From: Akkermansia muciniphila
GTDB lineage: Bacteria; Verrucomicrobiota; Verrucomicrobiia; Limisphaerales; UBA9464
Reading direction: 5' to 3'
Assembly: GCA_945861565.1 (NCBI GenBank)
Contig: CAMAUY010000002.1
Coordinates: 48,806-112,805 of the forward strand
Length of the DNA: 64,000 nt
Part shown: positions 8,091 to 17,520 of the stretch, in pieces
Layout: every line of letters begins with the position of its first letter
How positions within the stretch are numbered: position 1 is the stretch's first letter
Notes under the pieces: model-generated
Databases searched by the model: none
Seen by the model: only the letters and a program-made list of their open reading frames with translations
Told to the model about the DNA's origin: nothing
Translations under genes and position numbers: made by a program

Positions 8091-9848
8091 ATGGATAAGG
8101 ATCACGTAGCTGCGGTCCTGACAGAAATCGGCACGCTGCTCGAACTAAAGGGCGAAAACCCCTTCAAAACGCGCGCCTACGTCAACGCCGCCCGAATGTT
8201 GGAGGGACTGAACGAACCTCTGGAGAAGGTCGTCACGGAAAAGCGCCTTGGCAATCTCAAGGGCGTTGGTGACGCACTCGTGGAGAAGATCACCACGCTC
8301 GTAACTACGGGCCGGTTGCCGTATTACGAAGAACTCAAGGCCTCGGTGCCATCCGGTCTGCTGGAAATGCTAGAGCTCCAGGGCCTGGGACCGAAGAAGG
8401 TCAAGAGACTGCACGACGAGCTAGCGATCACAGGCGTCGAACAGCTTGAGGCCGCGGCCCGAGCGGGAAAAATCGCTCGTCTCGAAGGTTTCGGTGAAAA
8501 AACCCAAACCCGAATCCTCGAAGCCATCGCTTTCAAACGCCAGTTCGCCTCCCGGCATCGCCTGGCCAGCGCGCTCACGGCGGCGGATCCCATCGTAGAA
8601 TCGCTACGCTCTCACCCGGATGTTTTGCGATGTTCAACCGCCGGCAGCCTTCGGCGTTGGAAGGAAGTCATCGGTGACATCGACTTCGTCGTGTCTTCGA
8701 AGAAGCCCCTGGCCGTCCTCCAGCATTTCGTCACCCAGCCCGGAGTTCTGCAGGTGCTCGCGCATGGAGACACCAAGGCCAGCGTCTTGCTCAACGGTGG
8801 CATCCAGGCCGACCTTCGCGTGGTGAGTGAAACCGAGTATCCCTTCGCCCTCGCCTATTTCACCGGCAGCAAGGAACACAATATCGTTATGCGTCAGCGT
8901 GCCATTGCCCGCGGCCTTCGTCTCAACGAGTACGGCTTATTCCGATCCACCGAAGAAACTCGCGACCCGGACCTGCGGATCTCCTGCAACAGCGAGGAGG
9001 AACTCTACCAGAACTTAGGTCTCCCATTCATCGCCCCCGAACTGCGCGAAGACCACGGCGAATTCGCCGCCGGAGAATCCCATACGTTGCCGCGATTGAT
9101 GGAATGGACCGACCTTCGGGGGTCCCTCCACAACCATTCAAACTGGAGTGACGGGCGGAACACCCTCGAAGACATCGTCCAACATACCTCGGACCTGGGC
9201 CTGGAATACTGGGCCATCACGGACCATTCCCGCGCCAGCTTTCAAGCCAATGGGCTCGATCCGAAACGACTGCGTCAGCAGCTCGAATCGGTCGCGCAAA
9301 TCAATCGATCCCTGGCCGATGAAGGCACGGCGTTTCGGCTGCTCACCGGCACAGAAGTCGATATTCTCAAGGACGGCCTGGACTTCCCGGACGATCTCCT
9401 CTCGCAACTGGAGGTGGTTGTTGCCAGCCTGCATGTGCCAGCCAGTGATGAAGCGGAAAATACGCGCCGATTGATCGCCGCCGCAGAGAATCCCTTCGTC
9501 CACATGCTGGGACACCCCACCGGGCGTCTTCTCCTCGAACGGGATGCGTATAAGGTCAACATTCAAGCCGTCATTGACGCCTGCGCCGAGACCGGAACCT
9601 GGATCGAATTGAATGCGTCCCCGTACCGTTTAGATCTCGATTGGCGGCACTGGAATTACGCAAAGTCCAAAGGGGCGCGCTGCGTAATCAACTGTGATGC
9701 CCACCGGTTGGAGCACGTCCAGTTCCTTCGCCTGGGGGCGGCCATCGCCCGGAAAGGATGGCTGGAGAAACCGGATGTTATCAACACGCTTCCTCTCGCA
9801 GCCCTCCGCAAGGCCCTCGGCAAGAAACGGACGGCGGCCGGTTCCTGA
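8091..9848 (+). CDS. polX: DNA polymerase/3'-5' exonuclease PolX
   Basis: 585 residues, the usual PolX length. The N-terminal family X polymerase has helix-hairpin-helix segments (LKGVGDALVEKI near 56, LQGLGPKKVKRL near 100). The catalytic Asp pair is in GDIDFVV (195-201) and the third Asp is in QADLRVV (241). The C-terminal PHP domain starts with HNHSNWSDG (347-355) and continues with ITDHS, GTEVDIL, LGHPTGR and NCDAHR, which provide the metal ligands. It fills short gaps during base-excision repair, and the PHP part trims 3' ends. It is a single plus-strand gene, with the stop 13 bases from the convergent prepilin gene. Confidence 0.96.
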   Translation: MDKDHVAAVLTEIGTLLELKGENPFKTRAYVNAARMLEGLNEPLEKVVTEKRLGNLKGVGDALVEKITTLVTTGRLPYYEELKASVPSGLLEMLELQGLGPKKVKRLHDELAITGVEQLEAAARAGKIARLEGFGEKTQTRILEAIAFKRQFASRHRLASALTAADPIVESLRSHPDVLRCSTAGSLRRWKEVIGDIDFVVSSKKPLAVLQHFVTQPGVLQVLAHGDTKASVLLNGGIQADLRVVSETEYPFALAYFTGSKEHNIVMRQRAIARGLRLNEYGLFRSTEETRDPDLRISCNSEEELYQNLGLPFIAPELREDHGEFAAGESHTLPRLMEWTDLRGSLHNHSNWSDGRNTLEDIVQHTSDLGLEYWAITDHSRASFQANGLDPKRLRQQLESVAQINRSLADEGTAFRLLTGTEVDILKDGLDFPDDLLSQLEVVVASLHVPASDEAENTRRLIAAAENPFVHMLGHPTGRLLLERDAYKVNIQAVIDACAETGTWIELNASPYRLDLDWRHWNYAKSKGARCVINCDAHRLEHVQFLRLGAAIARKGWLEKPDVINTLPLAALRKALGKKRTAAGS

Positions 9849-9861
9849 ATCGGACGTGAAA

Positions 9862-10677
9862 CTACGGCCCGCCCAACTCCGGCTTCAGCCAGGGTGTGTC
9901 CGCCCAATACCATTGCCTGGTTTTTAGCGAATCCACATGCCCGTCCGCATAAAGGTTATTCGCACGCGTGTTGTGTCGGGGATCAGGCCCGCCCCAGTTC
10001 GGGTCATCGGGCGAGGCAACACATCCGACACAGGGCGCATCGTTGCCGACATCATGGACGATCCAGGTGCCGATCTTGCGTTTGGAAAGCGGTGTCACGG
10101 CTTTTTCAGGATCCTTAGAGTTGGTCGCTGCAACCCCTCCATCCGTCACGTGCACGGTCCCCGCCGGATTACGAAGCCCACTGTCTTTGACCCCTCGAAC
10201 CTCCCAGGTTTTCGGCCACCAACATCCGCCCAAGCGGAAATTCGCAGCATAGTTGCCATATAAACCATCCTTGGAATAGGTCACTTCGCCGTCATTGCTC
10301 GTACCAAAGGCTCCGCCGGAATTTGGCTTGCGGTCCTTGGGGGCCGGACGAACCGGGCACAACAGAAGTTTCTTCGCCTGCTGATAGGCAAAGGTGTAGC
10401 TGTACCAGTTGGTCTGGTCGAGGCCGTTCATGGTCAGAGTAAAGGTCCACGGGAAGAGGTCCCGATAATCGTTGAGATACAACTTCGCCGCCAAGCCGAG
10501 TTGTTTCTCGTTGTTGACGCACTGGATCGCCTGCGCCTTAGACTTTGCCCGGGACAGCGCCGGCAACAGCATGCCCGCAAGAATCGCAATGATCGCGATT
10601 ACCACCAGCAATTCGATCAGAGTGAAGCCGTGACGCGTGCATCGGAAGGGGTTCGATTTCATGAAAAAGCGGAACAA
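9862..10677 (-). CDS. Prepilin-like protein with H-X9-DG tail, copy 1
   Basis: 271 residues. The type IV prepilin/pseudopilin leader [20 protein letters not shown] gives a cleavable N-terminus and one helix (about 17-40), followed by [13 protein letters not shown]. The C-terminus has His-(9 residues)-Asp-Gly in [19 protein letters not shown]. This DUF1559-like/H-X9-DG architecture is expanded in Planctomycetes and Verrucomicrobia. It is presumably a pseudopilin exported by a type II secretion or pilus-like apparatus and processed by a prepilin peptidase; its actual role is unknown. ATGs at 10677 and 10662 are both possible. It is a close paralogue of the next gene upstream (10722-11525). Confidence 0.88.
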   Translation of the reverse strand: MFRFFMKSNPFRCTRHGFTLIELLVVIAIIAILAGMLLPALSRAKSKAQAIQCVNNEKQLGLAAKLYLNDYRDLFPWTFTLTMNGLDQTNWYSYTFAYQQAKKLLLCPVRPAPKDRKPNSGGAFGTSNDGEVTYSKDGLYGNYAANFRLGGCWWPKTWEVRGVKDSGLRNPAGTVHVTDGGVAATNSKDPEKAVTPLSKRKIGTWIVHDVGNDAPCVGCVASPDDPNWGGPDPRHNTRANNLYADGHVDSLKTRQWYWADTPWLKPELGGP

Positions 10678-10721
10678 TCCGATGCAGTGACCTACGAACA
10701 GGGTCTAAAATCAACCCAAAA

Positions 10722-11525
10722 CTAAGGCCCACCGACATCCGGCTTCAGCCAAGGCGTGTCTGCCCAATACCACTGCCTTGTTTTGAGCGAATCCGCATGG
10801 CCGTCGGCATAGAGGTTATTCGCACGCGTGTTGTGTCGGGGATCAGGCCCCCCCCAGTTCGGATCATCGAGCGAGGCAACACAGCCGACACAGGGGGCAT
10901 CGTTGCCGACATCATGGACGATCCAGGTCCCGATCTTGCGTTTGGAAAGGGGTGTCACCGCCTTGTCGGGATCCTTACTATTGGTCGCCGCAACCCCTCC
11001 ATCCGTCACGTGCACCGTCCCCGACGGATTGCGGACCGCCCCTTCCTTGACCCCCGGCACCACCCAGGTGCCCGGAAACCAGCATCCGCCCAAACGAAAA
11101 TTCGCAGCATAATTGCCGTACAAACCATCCCGGGAATAGGTCACTTCGCCGTCCTTGCTCGTACCAAACCCTGCGCCCGCGCCGGGCTTCCGGTCTTTGA
11201 GTGCCGGGCGGACCGGACAAAGCAGCAGTTTCTTCGACTGTTGATAGATAAAGGTATAGCTGTACCAGTTGGTCTGATCGAGACCATTCGCCGTCCCCGA
11301 AAATGTCCAAGGGTACAAGTCTCGAAAATCGTTCAGATATAATTTTGTGGCCAACCCGAGTTGCTTCTCGTTGTTGACACACTGAATCGACTGCGCCTTG
11401 GTCTTCGCTCGGGATAGCGCCGGCAACAACATGCCCGCAAGAATCGCAATAATCGCAATGACCACCAGCAATTCGATCAGCGTGAAGGCGCGCCGGGCCG
11501 ATTGCGAACGGTTGTTCCAATTCAT
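10722..11525 (-). CDS. Prepilin-like protein with H-X9-DG tail, copy 2
   Basis: 267 residues with leader [20 protein letters not shown] and the same H-X9-DG ending ([17 protein letters not shown]). It matches copy 1 over nearly the whole length, with differences mainly in the leader and around residues 60-115. The residue before the cleavage-site Phe is Ala here and Gly in copy 1, which might alter processing. The 44-base spacing to copy 1 and their shared strand suggest co-transcription. The same general role is inferred as for copy 1. Confidence 0.88.
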   Translation of the reverse strand: MNWNNRSQSARRAFTLIELLVVIAIIAILAGMLLPALSRAKTKAQSIQCVNNEKQLGLATKLYLNDFRDLYPWTFSGTANGLDQTNWYSYTFIYQQSKKLLLCPVRPALKDRKPGAGAGFGTSKDGEVTYSRDGLYGNYAANFRLGGCWFPGTWVVPGVKEGAVRNPSGTVHVTDGGVAATNSKDPDKAVTPLSKRKIGTWIVHDVGNDAPCVGCVASLDDPNWGGPDPRHNTRANNLYADGHADSLKTRQWYWADTPWLKPDVGGP

Positions 11526-11561
11526 GGGGTAAACGAAAAATGAAAAGCGCCCGTTAGACTC

Positions 11562-13055
11562 CTAGACTCGGGAGGGCACTTCAAACCCGCGGCGATACTC
11601 GCGTGTCAGCATCGAATTCGCCCGCCGACTGGAACCCGTGAAACGCTCGGTCTGCGTGTCCATATCGAGCGATGCACCCATCACGAATGGCGTCCGAGTC
11701 AGATCAATACCATTGGCTCCCAGGTGTTCATTGAGACGAGCCAACGTTTCGGATGCCGCCGGATTCCCCTGCAAACGCTCCCGGAGGGCTCCGGGAGAAA
11801 GCTTTTCCCCGAGTTGATAGCTCACATTGGCGGTGTGGCACAGGCCGCTGCTCAGGTGCCCCTCCTCGATCTCGGCATTCAAATCGTGCGGGCGGCGGCT
11901 GCGGACTGCGGCGATGAAATTTGCGTAATGATCCGCAGCCCCTTTCCAACGCTTAACCTCGTGGCCTGAGCGGTCGTAGGCGACGGCACTATCGTAACTT
12001 GGAATGCTGAGGTATCCGCCCTCGCACTCGACGATGACACCAATGCTGGCACCCCTGAGCACATCCATATTCTTGCCCCACAACGCCGGTGTCTGAAACT
12101 CCTGGGCCCTCGGCAATCCGCGCACTTCGAAGATCAACGGGGCCCGTTTGAAGCCATGGTAAACGAATTGGGAATTCGGGGTATTGCCATCGTCCACGTA
12201 TCCAAACCGTCCGCCCACGCTGAAGACCGTCGGGCTGAGGGTGCGCTCGCCCAGCGCCCAGCGGGCGATATCCATCTGATGGATGCCCTGGTTACCCAGA
12301 TCTCCGTTGCCGGTGATAAACTGCCAGTGCCAGTCGTAGTGTAACTTCTGCCGCATGAGGGGATTCATCGGTGACGGCCCGCACCAGAGGTCATAGTCGA
12401 CGTGGGGCGGAATGGGCGTCGGAGCGGCTACCTTGCCAATGCTCTGGCGCGGCTTATAGCAAAGGCCCCGGGCGAGCGTGATCCTGCCCAGATTATTTGC
12501 CTGGACCCACTCGACCGCCTCGCGGAGGCCGGGGTTGGAGCGGCTTTGAGTTCCCGTCTGCACGATGCGGCCGTACTTCCGGGCGGCCTTAACGATTTGA
12601 CGTCCTTCCCACGCGTTGTGGGACACGGGCTTCTCGACGTAGACGTCTTTGCCGTGCTGGCAGGCCCAGACGGCGATCAATGCGTGCCAGTGATTGGGGG
12701 TGGCGGTTGAGATTGCGTCAATGTCCCCCCGTTCCAACAGCTTGCGGACGTCGGTGAATTTTTCGACGTGAATGCCCTTGGCGGCAAGGTCCGTAGCTCC
12801 TTTGTCCAAGACGTTGCGATCGCAATCACAGAGCGCCACGAGACGAACGCCTTTTAATTTGGTGAAGCCATTGATATGATCCATGCCACGACCGTTGAAT
12901 CCGATGACCGCCACCCGCACATCGTCGTTGGCTCCGATAACCCGTGCGCTCCGCGGCGCAGCCGGGCGTGATGTCGAACAACCTGGAACGGCTAGCCCTC
13001 CGACGCTCAGAGCGGCGGCGGCAAGAAACTGACGGCGTGTAACGTGGGTATTCAT
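11562..13055 (-). CDS. Gfo/Idh/MocA family oxidoreductase, Tat-exported
   Basis: 497 residues from the ATG at 13055. The longer frame start at 13094 would hide the Tat signal THVTRRQFLAAAALSVGG. After the signal and a Cys that could be a lipobox (VPGC), the Rossmann motif VAVIGFNGRGMDH begins near 50. The family signature YVEKPVSHNAWEG with its catalytic Lys is near 137, followed by a C-terminal alpha/beta dimerisation domain. These enzymes are NAD(P)-dependent dehydrogenases or epimerases on sugars and related compounds; exported ones are abundant in Verrucomicrobia and Planctomycetes. The substrate is not deducible. The DUF6807 gene lies 97 bp upstream on the same strand, a common partner in glycan or organic-matter degradation sets. 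Confidence 0.93.
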   Translation of the reverse strand: MNTHVTRRQFLAAAALSVGGLAVPGCSTSRPAAPRSARVIGANDDVRVAVIGFNGRGMDHINGFTKLKGVRLVALCDCDRNVLDKGATDLAAKGIHVEKFTDVRKLLERGDIDAISTATPNHWHALIAVWACQHGKDVYVEKPVSHNAWEGRQIVKAARKYGRIVQTGTQSRSNPGLREAVEWVQANNLGRITLARGLCYKPRQSIGKVAAPTPIPPHVDYDLWCGPSPMNPLMRQKLHYDWHWQFITGNGDLGNQGIHQMDIARWALGERTLSPTVFSVGGRFGYVDDGNTPNSQFVYHGFKRAPLIFEVRGLPRAQEFQTPALWGKNMDVLRGASIGVIVECEGGYLSIPSYDSAVAYDRSGHEVKRWKGAADHYANFIAAVRSRRPHDLNAEIEEGHLSSGLCHTANVSYQLGEKLSPGALRERLQGNPAASETLARLNEHLGANGIDLTRTPFVMGASLDMDTQTERFTGSSRRANSMLTREYRRGFEVPSRV

Positions 13056-13152
13056 GGAATTCTCGCGAGGGTTATAGAAAACAATTGAAAACAATCAGAC
13101 CGGGATTCTCTTTAAGTTCACTTCTATAGCGGGTGGGGTGGATGGAATCCGT

Positions 13153-14169
13153 TCAGGGCGATTCCTGGTAGCGGGTCCATTGTTCGGCGACTCTGCCTTG
13201 CTCCGTGTCGCCGCCGTGGAAGAGGAAACGATATCGAAACGTGACGCTCTTGCCGGCCGGAATTCGGAGATCACCCTCGCCCTTCGGCTTCTTCTCAAAA
13301 TCATGCAAACCGAACGGGTTGGCCGCAAAAAGGCCGTAATCCCGCGCATGCCACCAGGTGGGATGGCGCGGATTGGACGGATGGTCAAACATTGAAATCC
13401 CGACCTTACGACCATCGACTGGACCATAATAGTCGCACCACTCGGCCCGTTTTCCCCAAACTGCCGCTCCGCTCGCGCCACGGGAACTGACCAGATGCCC
13501 GGCACCCAACTGATCCTTCGGCTGCTTGACACGCATTGATTCGGGCACCCGGATAGACATCGACCCCTCCTTGGTGTCTCCCAGCACCAAGTCGCCGTGT
13601 GACGCAATCACGGTAATCTCAAAATCCATCAGCCGCGCATCCACGGGGGTACGATGGAACCGCATTGTCCGCTCATCGGTCGCCACCACCGTGCCATCCT
13701 TCGCACGCCATTCATTGCGGGTTGTCAATACCCCACGGTCGGTTCCCGATTTCAATTGCGAAAAACCCTGGTGGACCGTCCGGCCGGCCTTCACCCCTTC
13801 GCTCCAGAAATCGACACCGTTGACCTCCCCGTGCGCCCACCAAAGACCGTGATGATGGGGATGATCGCGCTCCTCACCCGACACCTCCTCCTGCGGCCAT
13901 CGGCGAGTCATATGCACCCCGCCTGGCCCCAAGATCGGGTAGAAATAGGGGCGGGTCACATCTTGGTAGCGATAGTCGGTGAAATGTTGCCCATCGACCT
14001 CGACCCGAATAACTCCGTTGGTCTCGATCAATGCCACACCCGGAGGGGCCGGAACGGCCGACGCACGATCGCCGAGGGATCGGTGAGTCTGACAACCCGA
14101 CCCCAGGACGGCGAGAATTCCCATTACGCAGAGAGAAAACGTTCCAGAATGACGCCGTTGGGGAAACAT
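13153..14169 (-). CDS. DUF6807 (PmoA-like) family lipoprotein
   Basis: 338 residues. A signal peptide with lipobox LGSGC (Cys26) precedes a single domain matching the family once named 'PmoA family': YRYQDVTRPYFYPILGPGG, ERDHPHHHGLWWAHGEVNG (His cluster near 105-112), then MFDHPSNPRHPTWWHARDYG near 260 and SVTFRYRFLFHGGD near 315. The His-rich motif suggests a metal or sugar-binding centre, but no activity is established to my knowledge, and there is no real link to methane oxidation. It lies directly upstream of the Gfo/Idh/MocA gene on the same strand and is divergent from msrP. Confidence 0.85.
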   Translation of the reverse strand: MFPQRRHSGTFSLCVMGILAVLGSGCQTHRSLGDRASAVPAPPGVALIETNGVIRVEVDGQHFTDYRYQDVTRPYFYPILGPGGVHMTRRWPQEEVSGEERDHPHHHGLWWAHGEVNGVDFWSEGVKAGRTVHQGFSQLKSGTDRGVLTTRNEWRAKDGTVVATDERTMRFHRTPVDARLMDFEITVIASHGDLVLGDTKEGSMSIRVPESMRVKQPKDQLGAGHLVSSRGASGAAVWGKRAEWCDYYGPVDGRKVGISMFDHPSNPRHPTWWHARDYGLFAANPFGLHDFEKKPKGEGDLRIPAGKSVTFRYRFLFHGGDTEQGRVAEQWTRYQESP

Positions 14170-14271
14170 GAGAACTCTTTCTTAACCGGAACGACAGGAG
14201 AGAACAATAGTATTCCAGGGGCAATGAAGCCAGCCGTTGAAATCTTTCCCCAAACCCCGCATATTGACGCC

Positions 14272-15258
14272 ATGGCTAATACGATTGTTCCTCCCCCATG
14301 GCGTATTCCGGAATCTGCCGTGACTCCCGAAAGCGTCCACCGCAATCGCCGCCGGTTTTTGCGCGATCTGGGATTCGGTGCCGCCGGCACTCTCGCTCTT
14401 GCCAGTGCGGGCAACGGATATTCCCAGTCGGCCGTGCCATCGACCGCAGCGGGCACCAACGCGGCGGGTACGGGAAGATATCCAGCCCGACGCAATCCGG
14501 ACTTCGATCCCAAATGGAAGCTCAGCGACGAGAAAACGGCCGCCACGTACAATAATTACTACGAATTTTCCACCCAGAAGGACCGGGTGCACCGACTCGT
14601 CGATGGGTTCGTCATAACTCCCTGGCCGGTCGAGATCTATGGACTTTGTGAAAAGCCGTGGAAAGGCGACTTGAACGAGCTAATCGCTGAATTTGGACTC
14701 GAAGAGCGCATCTATCGGTTTCGTTGCGTTGAGGCCTGGGCCATGATCGTGCCGTGGACCGGCTTTCCGCTCGCAAAGCTGCTGGAAAAAGTCGTGCCGA
14801 AATCCGACGCCAAATTCGTCCGGTTCGAAACCGTCGCCCGCCCAACGCAAATGCCCGCCTACACCCGGCTGGTAAGCAACGGCTATCCATTGCCTTACAA
14901 CGAAGGCTTGCGAATAGACGAAGCGATGCATCCCTTAACCCTCGTCGCGACGGGCATCTACGGAAAGGCGTTGCCCAAACAACATGGCGCTCCAGCCCGG
15001 CTCGTGGTCCCATGGAAGTACGGCTACAAGAGTATCAAGAGCATCGTGAAGATTGAATTGATCTCCCGGCAACCGGCCACCCTCTGGGAAACGCTCGCCC
15101 CGGACGAATATCCATTTGAATCCAATGTGAATCCAACGGTTCCGCATCCCCGTTGGTCTCAAGCCACCGAACGAATGATCGATACGGGAGATCGCGTGCC
15201 CACTCAGCCCTACAACGGTTATGGCGAGGCCGTCGCGAAATTGTACAAAAAGTCCTAA
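14272..15258 (+). CDS. msrP: Protein-methionine-sulfoxide reductase catalytic subunit MsrP
   Basis: 328 residues from the ATG at 14272; another in-frame ATG at 14224 would add 16. The family start pattern RIPESAVTPESVHRNRRRFL carries the twin-arginine signal. The molybdopterin-ligand Cys is Cys152 in YRFRCVEAWAMIVPWTGFPL. FVRFETVARPTQMPAY and VVPWKYGYKSIKSIVKIELI are also typical. MsrP (YedY) is a periplasmic Mo enzyme that repairs oxidised Met residues of exported proteins. Its membrane haem partner MsrQ is not adjacent. It is divergent from the DUF6807 gene, with a 102-base shared promoter region. Confidence 0.95.
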   Translation: MANTIVPPPWRIPESAVTPESVHRNRRRFLRDLGFGAAGTLALASAGNGYSQSAVPSTAAGTNAAGTGRYPARRNPDFDPKWKLSDEKTAATYNNYYEFSTQKDRVHRLVDGFVITPWPVEIYGLCEKPWKGDLNELIAEFGLEERIYRFRCVEAWAMIVPWTGFPLAKLLEKVVPKSDAKFVRFETVARPTQMPAYTRLVSNGYPLPYNEGLRIDEAMHPLTLVATGIYGKALPKQHGAPARLVVPWKYGYKSIKSIVKIELISRQPATLWETLAPDEYPFESNVNPTVPHPRWSQATERMIDTGDRVPTQPYNGYGEAVAKLYKKS

Positions 15259-15313
15259 GGCGAAAGCTCGCACACCCCTCGCCAAGGCCGGATTCACTGC
15301 TAGCTTCTTGACC

Positions 15314-16702
15314 ATGTTCCGACGGTTACATCCCTGGATCCTGCCCGTTGGTCTATTTGCACTGACCGGCCCAGCCACACGGATGAGCGCGGTTCGAGCA
15401 GACGCGATCGGCACCGCGCCGGGCCTAGCCTGGGATGCGAGCACTCAGAGGCTGAGTGCCAATATCGATGGATGGTCACTGCCCAAGACCCTCACTCGCC
15501 TGTCTCGCATCACCGGTTGGGAGGTTCGCATCGAACCGGGTGCGGATCGACGGATCGCGACAAAATTTCGCCTGCTCGACGCGAACGACGCCCTGCCCCG
15601 GTTGTTGGGGGATCTCAACTTCGCCGTCCTCCCGCGATCCAATTCCGCCCCTCAACTGCTGATCTATCGAACGTCCGCTGCCCAAGCCACCGAAGTTGTT
15701 CCGGCTGCTGGAAAAATCGGCGATGAACTTCTACTCACTCTCAAACCGGGGGATCCCTCGCGAATTGATGCGATCGCGCGTCAGTACGGCGGCAAAATTA
15801 TTGGCCGTTCCGACGCTCTCAACACCTACCGCCTGAAGTTTGATTCCGACGCGGCCGCGGACCTGGCTAGGGAAGCGCTAAAACTGAACGGTGAACTCGC
15901 GGGCATCGAAAACAATATTCGCTACGATCGTCCGGATTTTTCCGAGGCAGCCACGGAGGCCATCGTCCCGGCACTCAACCTAAAACCAAAGGGAGTGCCT
16001 GCTAAAGATCAATTGATCGTCGCTCTGATCGATACGGGCACCCAGAAAGTCGGGCCACCTTACGACGGATTCGTGCTTCCCTCGGTGAAACTCGAATCCG
16101 CCGCCGTCGTCGACGACAATGGCAGTTTGAGCCACGGCACTGGCATGTTGCTGACCCTGCTGAACGGCCTTGGGTACACGCAGCACGAAGGCGAATCCAA
16201 GGTGCGCGTCTTGCCAGTTAACGTCTTCAATTCAGCCGAAACGACGACCTCGTTCGATGTCGCCCTCGGGATCAACGAGGCGTGGGCACGGGGTGCGACG
16301 GCCTTCAATCTGAGTCTTGGCACCCCCGACCCCAGTCCCCTGCTCGACAACTTGATGCACCAGATCCACGACAAAGGTGGCATGTTCATTTCCGCCGCCG
16401 GCAACACTCCCACGGCGCAGCCGAGCTTCCCCGCCGGCTCTCCCTGGGGAATTTCCGTGACCGCCAGTCAAGGTCCCGGTGTCTTGTCGTCGTTTGCCAA
16501 TTTTGCTCCGACCACGGACTTAATGGCCTCCGGAAGAAGTGTTGTCACATGGAATGGCCAACGCTGGCTGGTCACCGGTACATCCCCCGCAGCCGCCTCC
16601 GTCAGCGGAATCTCGGCCGGTCTCCTCAGCCGCGGTTGGACGCCGCAAATGGTGGAAGTGGACCTAAAGAAAAACTTGCCGTTTACGCCGAGCGGCAACT
16701 AG
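15314..16702 (+). CDS. Subtilisin-like (S8) serine peptidase with N-terminal STN-like domain
   Basis: 462 residues from the ATG at 15314, which begins a signal peptide (MFRRLHPWILPVGLFALTG). Residues about 45-115 (RLSANIDGWSLPKTLTRLSRITG...LLGDLNFAVL) resemble the STN/secretin N-terminal fold, and a propeptide-like segment follows. The peptidase domain carries Asp240 (ALIDTGT), His274 (SHGTGM), an AAGN oxyanion motif near 360 and Ser424 (TGTSPAAASVSG). It is probably a secreted or periplasmic protease. The pairing of an STN-like module with a subtilase is unusual. It starts 55 bases after msrP and may be co-transcribed with it. Confidence 0.85.
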   Translation: MFRRLHPWILPVGLFALTGPATRMSAVRADAIGTAPGLAWDASTQRLSANIDGWSLPKTLTRLSRITGWEVRIEPGADRRIATKFRLLDANDALPRLLGDLNFAVLPRSNSAPQLLIYRTSAAQATEVVPAAGKIGDELLLTLKPGDPSRIDAIARQYGGKIIGRSDALNTYRLKFDSDAAADLAREALKLNGELAGIENNIRYDRPDFSEAATEAIVPALNLKPKGVPAKDQLIVALIDTGTQKVGPPYDGFVLPSVKLESAAVVDDNGSLSHGTGMLLTLLNGLGYTQHEGESKVRVLPVNVFNSAETTTSFDVALGINEAWARGATAFNLSLGTPDPSPLLDNLMHQIHDKGGMFISAAGNTPTAQPSFPAGSPWGISVTASQGPGVLSSFANFAPTTDLMASGRSVVTWNGQRWLVTGTSPAAASVSGISAGLLSRGWTPQMVEVDLKKNLPFTPSGN

Positions 16703-16799
16703 CGCCATGAACAGAAAAGTTCATCCCGAGTAGGCTGTCGAATTTCCCTCAAATTCGTTTGCTCGAACACCGGCGGACCCCAATCGTCTCAGAGGTCAT

Positions 16800-17495
16800 A
16801 TGCCCACGGCTTACAAGCTCATTGGCGGCGACGGACAGGAATACGGTCCCGCCACCCTCGAAGAACTCCGCAGTTGGATTGTGGACGGCCGTGTCAATGG
16901 ACAAACCTTGATCTGGAACTCCGACGATGCCCAGTGGCGCAAGGCTGGCCAGCGCGAGGAACTTCGCTGGGATCTTCCCTCCGCTCCTCCGGTGATGCCG
17001 TCCGTGCCCGCAGTCCGGTTTGTTCCCGCAGGTTTCCTCCTGCGCCTAGCGGCGTATTGCCTCGATTTTCTGATCGTGAACATGGCTTCGTCGATCTTGT
17101 GTACGCCTTTCGCGCCTCAACTGCGGATCCTGTTGGAAGGGGCAGACCCCGAAGTCCTCGGCACGGATGTCGGGCGAATGCTGGATTTTTATCAACAGGC
17201 CGGCCCGCTCATGCTGCTGATATCGGGCATCTATTCCGTGGTTAGCGTGCTCTATTACGTAGGTTTTCACGGCCACACCGGATCGACGCCCGGCAAACGT
17301 CTTTTTGGAATCCGCGTCGTAAATGTCGACGGTTCAGCTCTTAACTACCGGCGGGCTCTGACTCGGTACGGAGGCGAACTGCTGAGCTTCTTGATCCTGG
17401 GGTTTGGATATCTGATGATCATTACGCACCCGGAGAAGCGGGCCCTGCACGATCTGCTCGCAAACACTCGCGTGATCCGGATAGAGCCGGTTTGA
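16800..17495 (+). CDS. GYF_2 and RDD domain membrane protein
   Basis: 231 residues. The N-terminal 57 residues form a GYF_2-type module (YKLIGGDGQEYGPATLEELRSWIVDGRVNGQTLIW). An RDD domain follows from about 80, with FLLRLAAYCLDFLIVN (Arg/Asp in the first helix), two more helices and the ending HPEKRALHDLLANTRVI. RDD proteins are small integral membrane proteins, some linked to ion transport; the cytoplasmic GYF_2 part may bind proline-rich or signalling partners. The exact role is unknown. It is monocistronic, with no recognisable functional partner nearby. Confidence 0.85.
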   Translation: MPTAYKLIGGDGQEYGPATLEELRSWIVDGRVNGQTLIWNSDDAQWRKAGQREELRWDLPSAPPVMPSVPAVRFVPAGFLLRLAAYCLDFLIVNMASSILCTPFAPQLRILLEGADPEVLGTDVGRMLDFYQQAGPLMLLISGIYSVVSVLYYVGFHGHTGSTPGKRLFGIRVVNVDGSALNYRRALTRYGGELLSFLILGFGYLMIITHPEKRALHDLLANTRVIRIEPV

Positions 17496-17520
17496 AACGC
17501 TTCGTGTTCACGGGTTGACA

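Larger units (their letters stand above)
9862..11525 (-). repeat. Tandem gene duplication (two prepilin-like genes)
   Basis: The DNA of 9862-10660 and 10722-11510 aligns throughout. Long stretches are almost identical, for example the segments around 9957-10090 and 10817-10950, which differ at only a few positions. This is a tandem duplication of one complete gene, old enough for scattered substitutions but with both reading frames kept. Confidence 0.85.

Noticed and set aside
13654..14271. N-terminal extension of msrP in the same frame
   Set aside because: It would overlap the divergent DUF6807 gene and push the twin-arginine signal far inside the protein. The start at 14272 fits the family.
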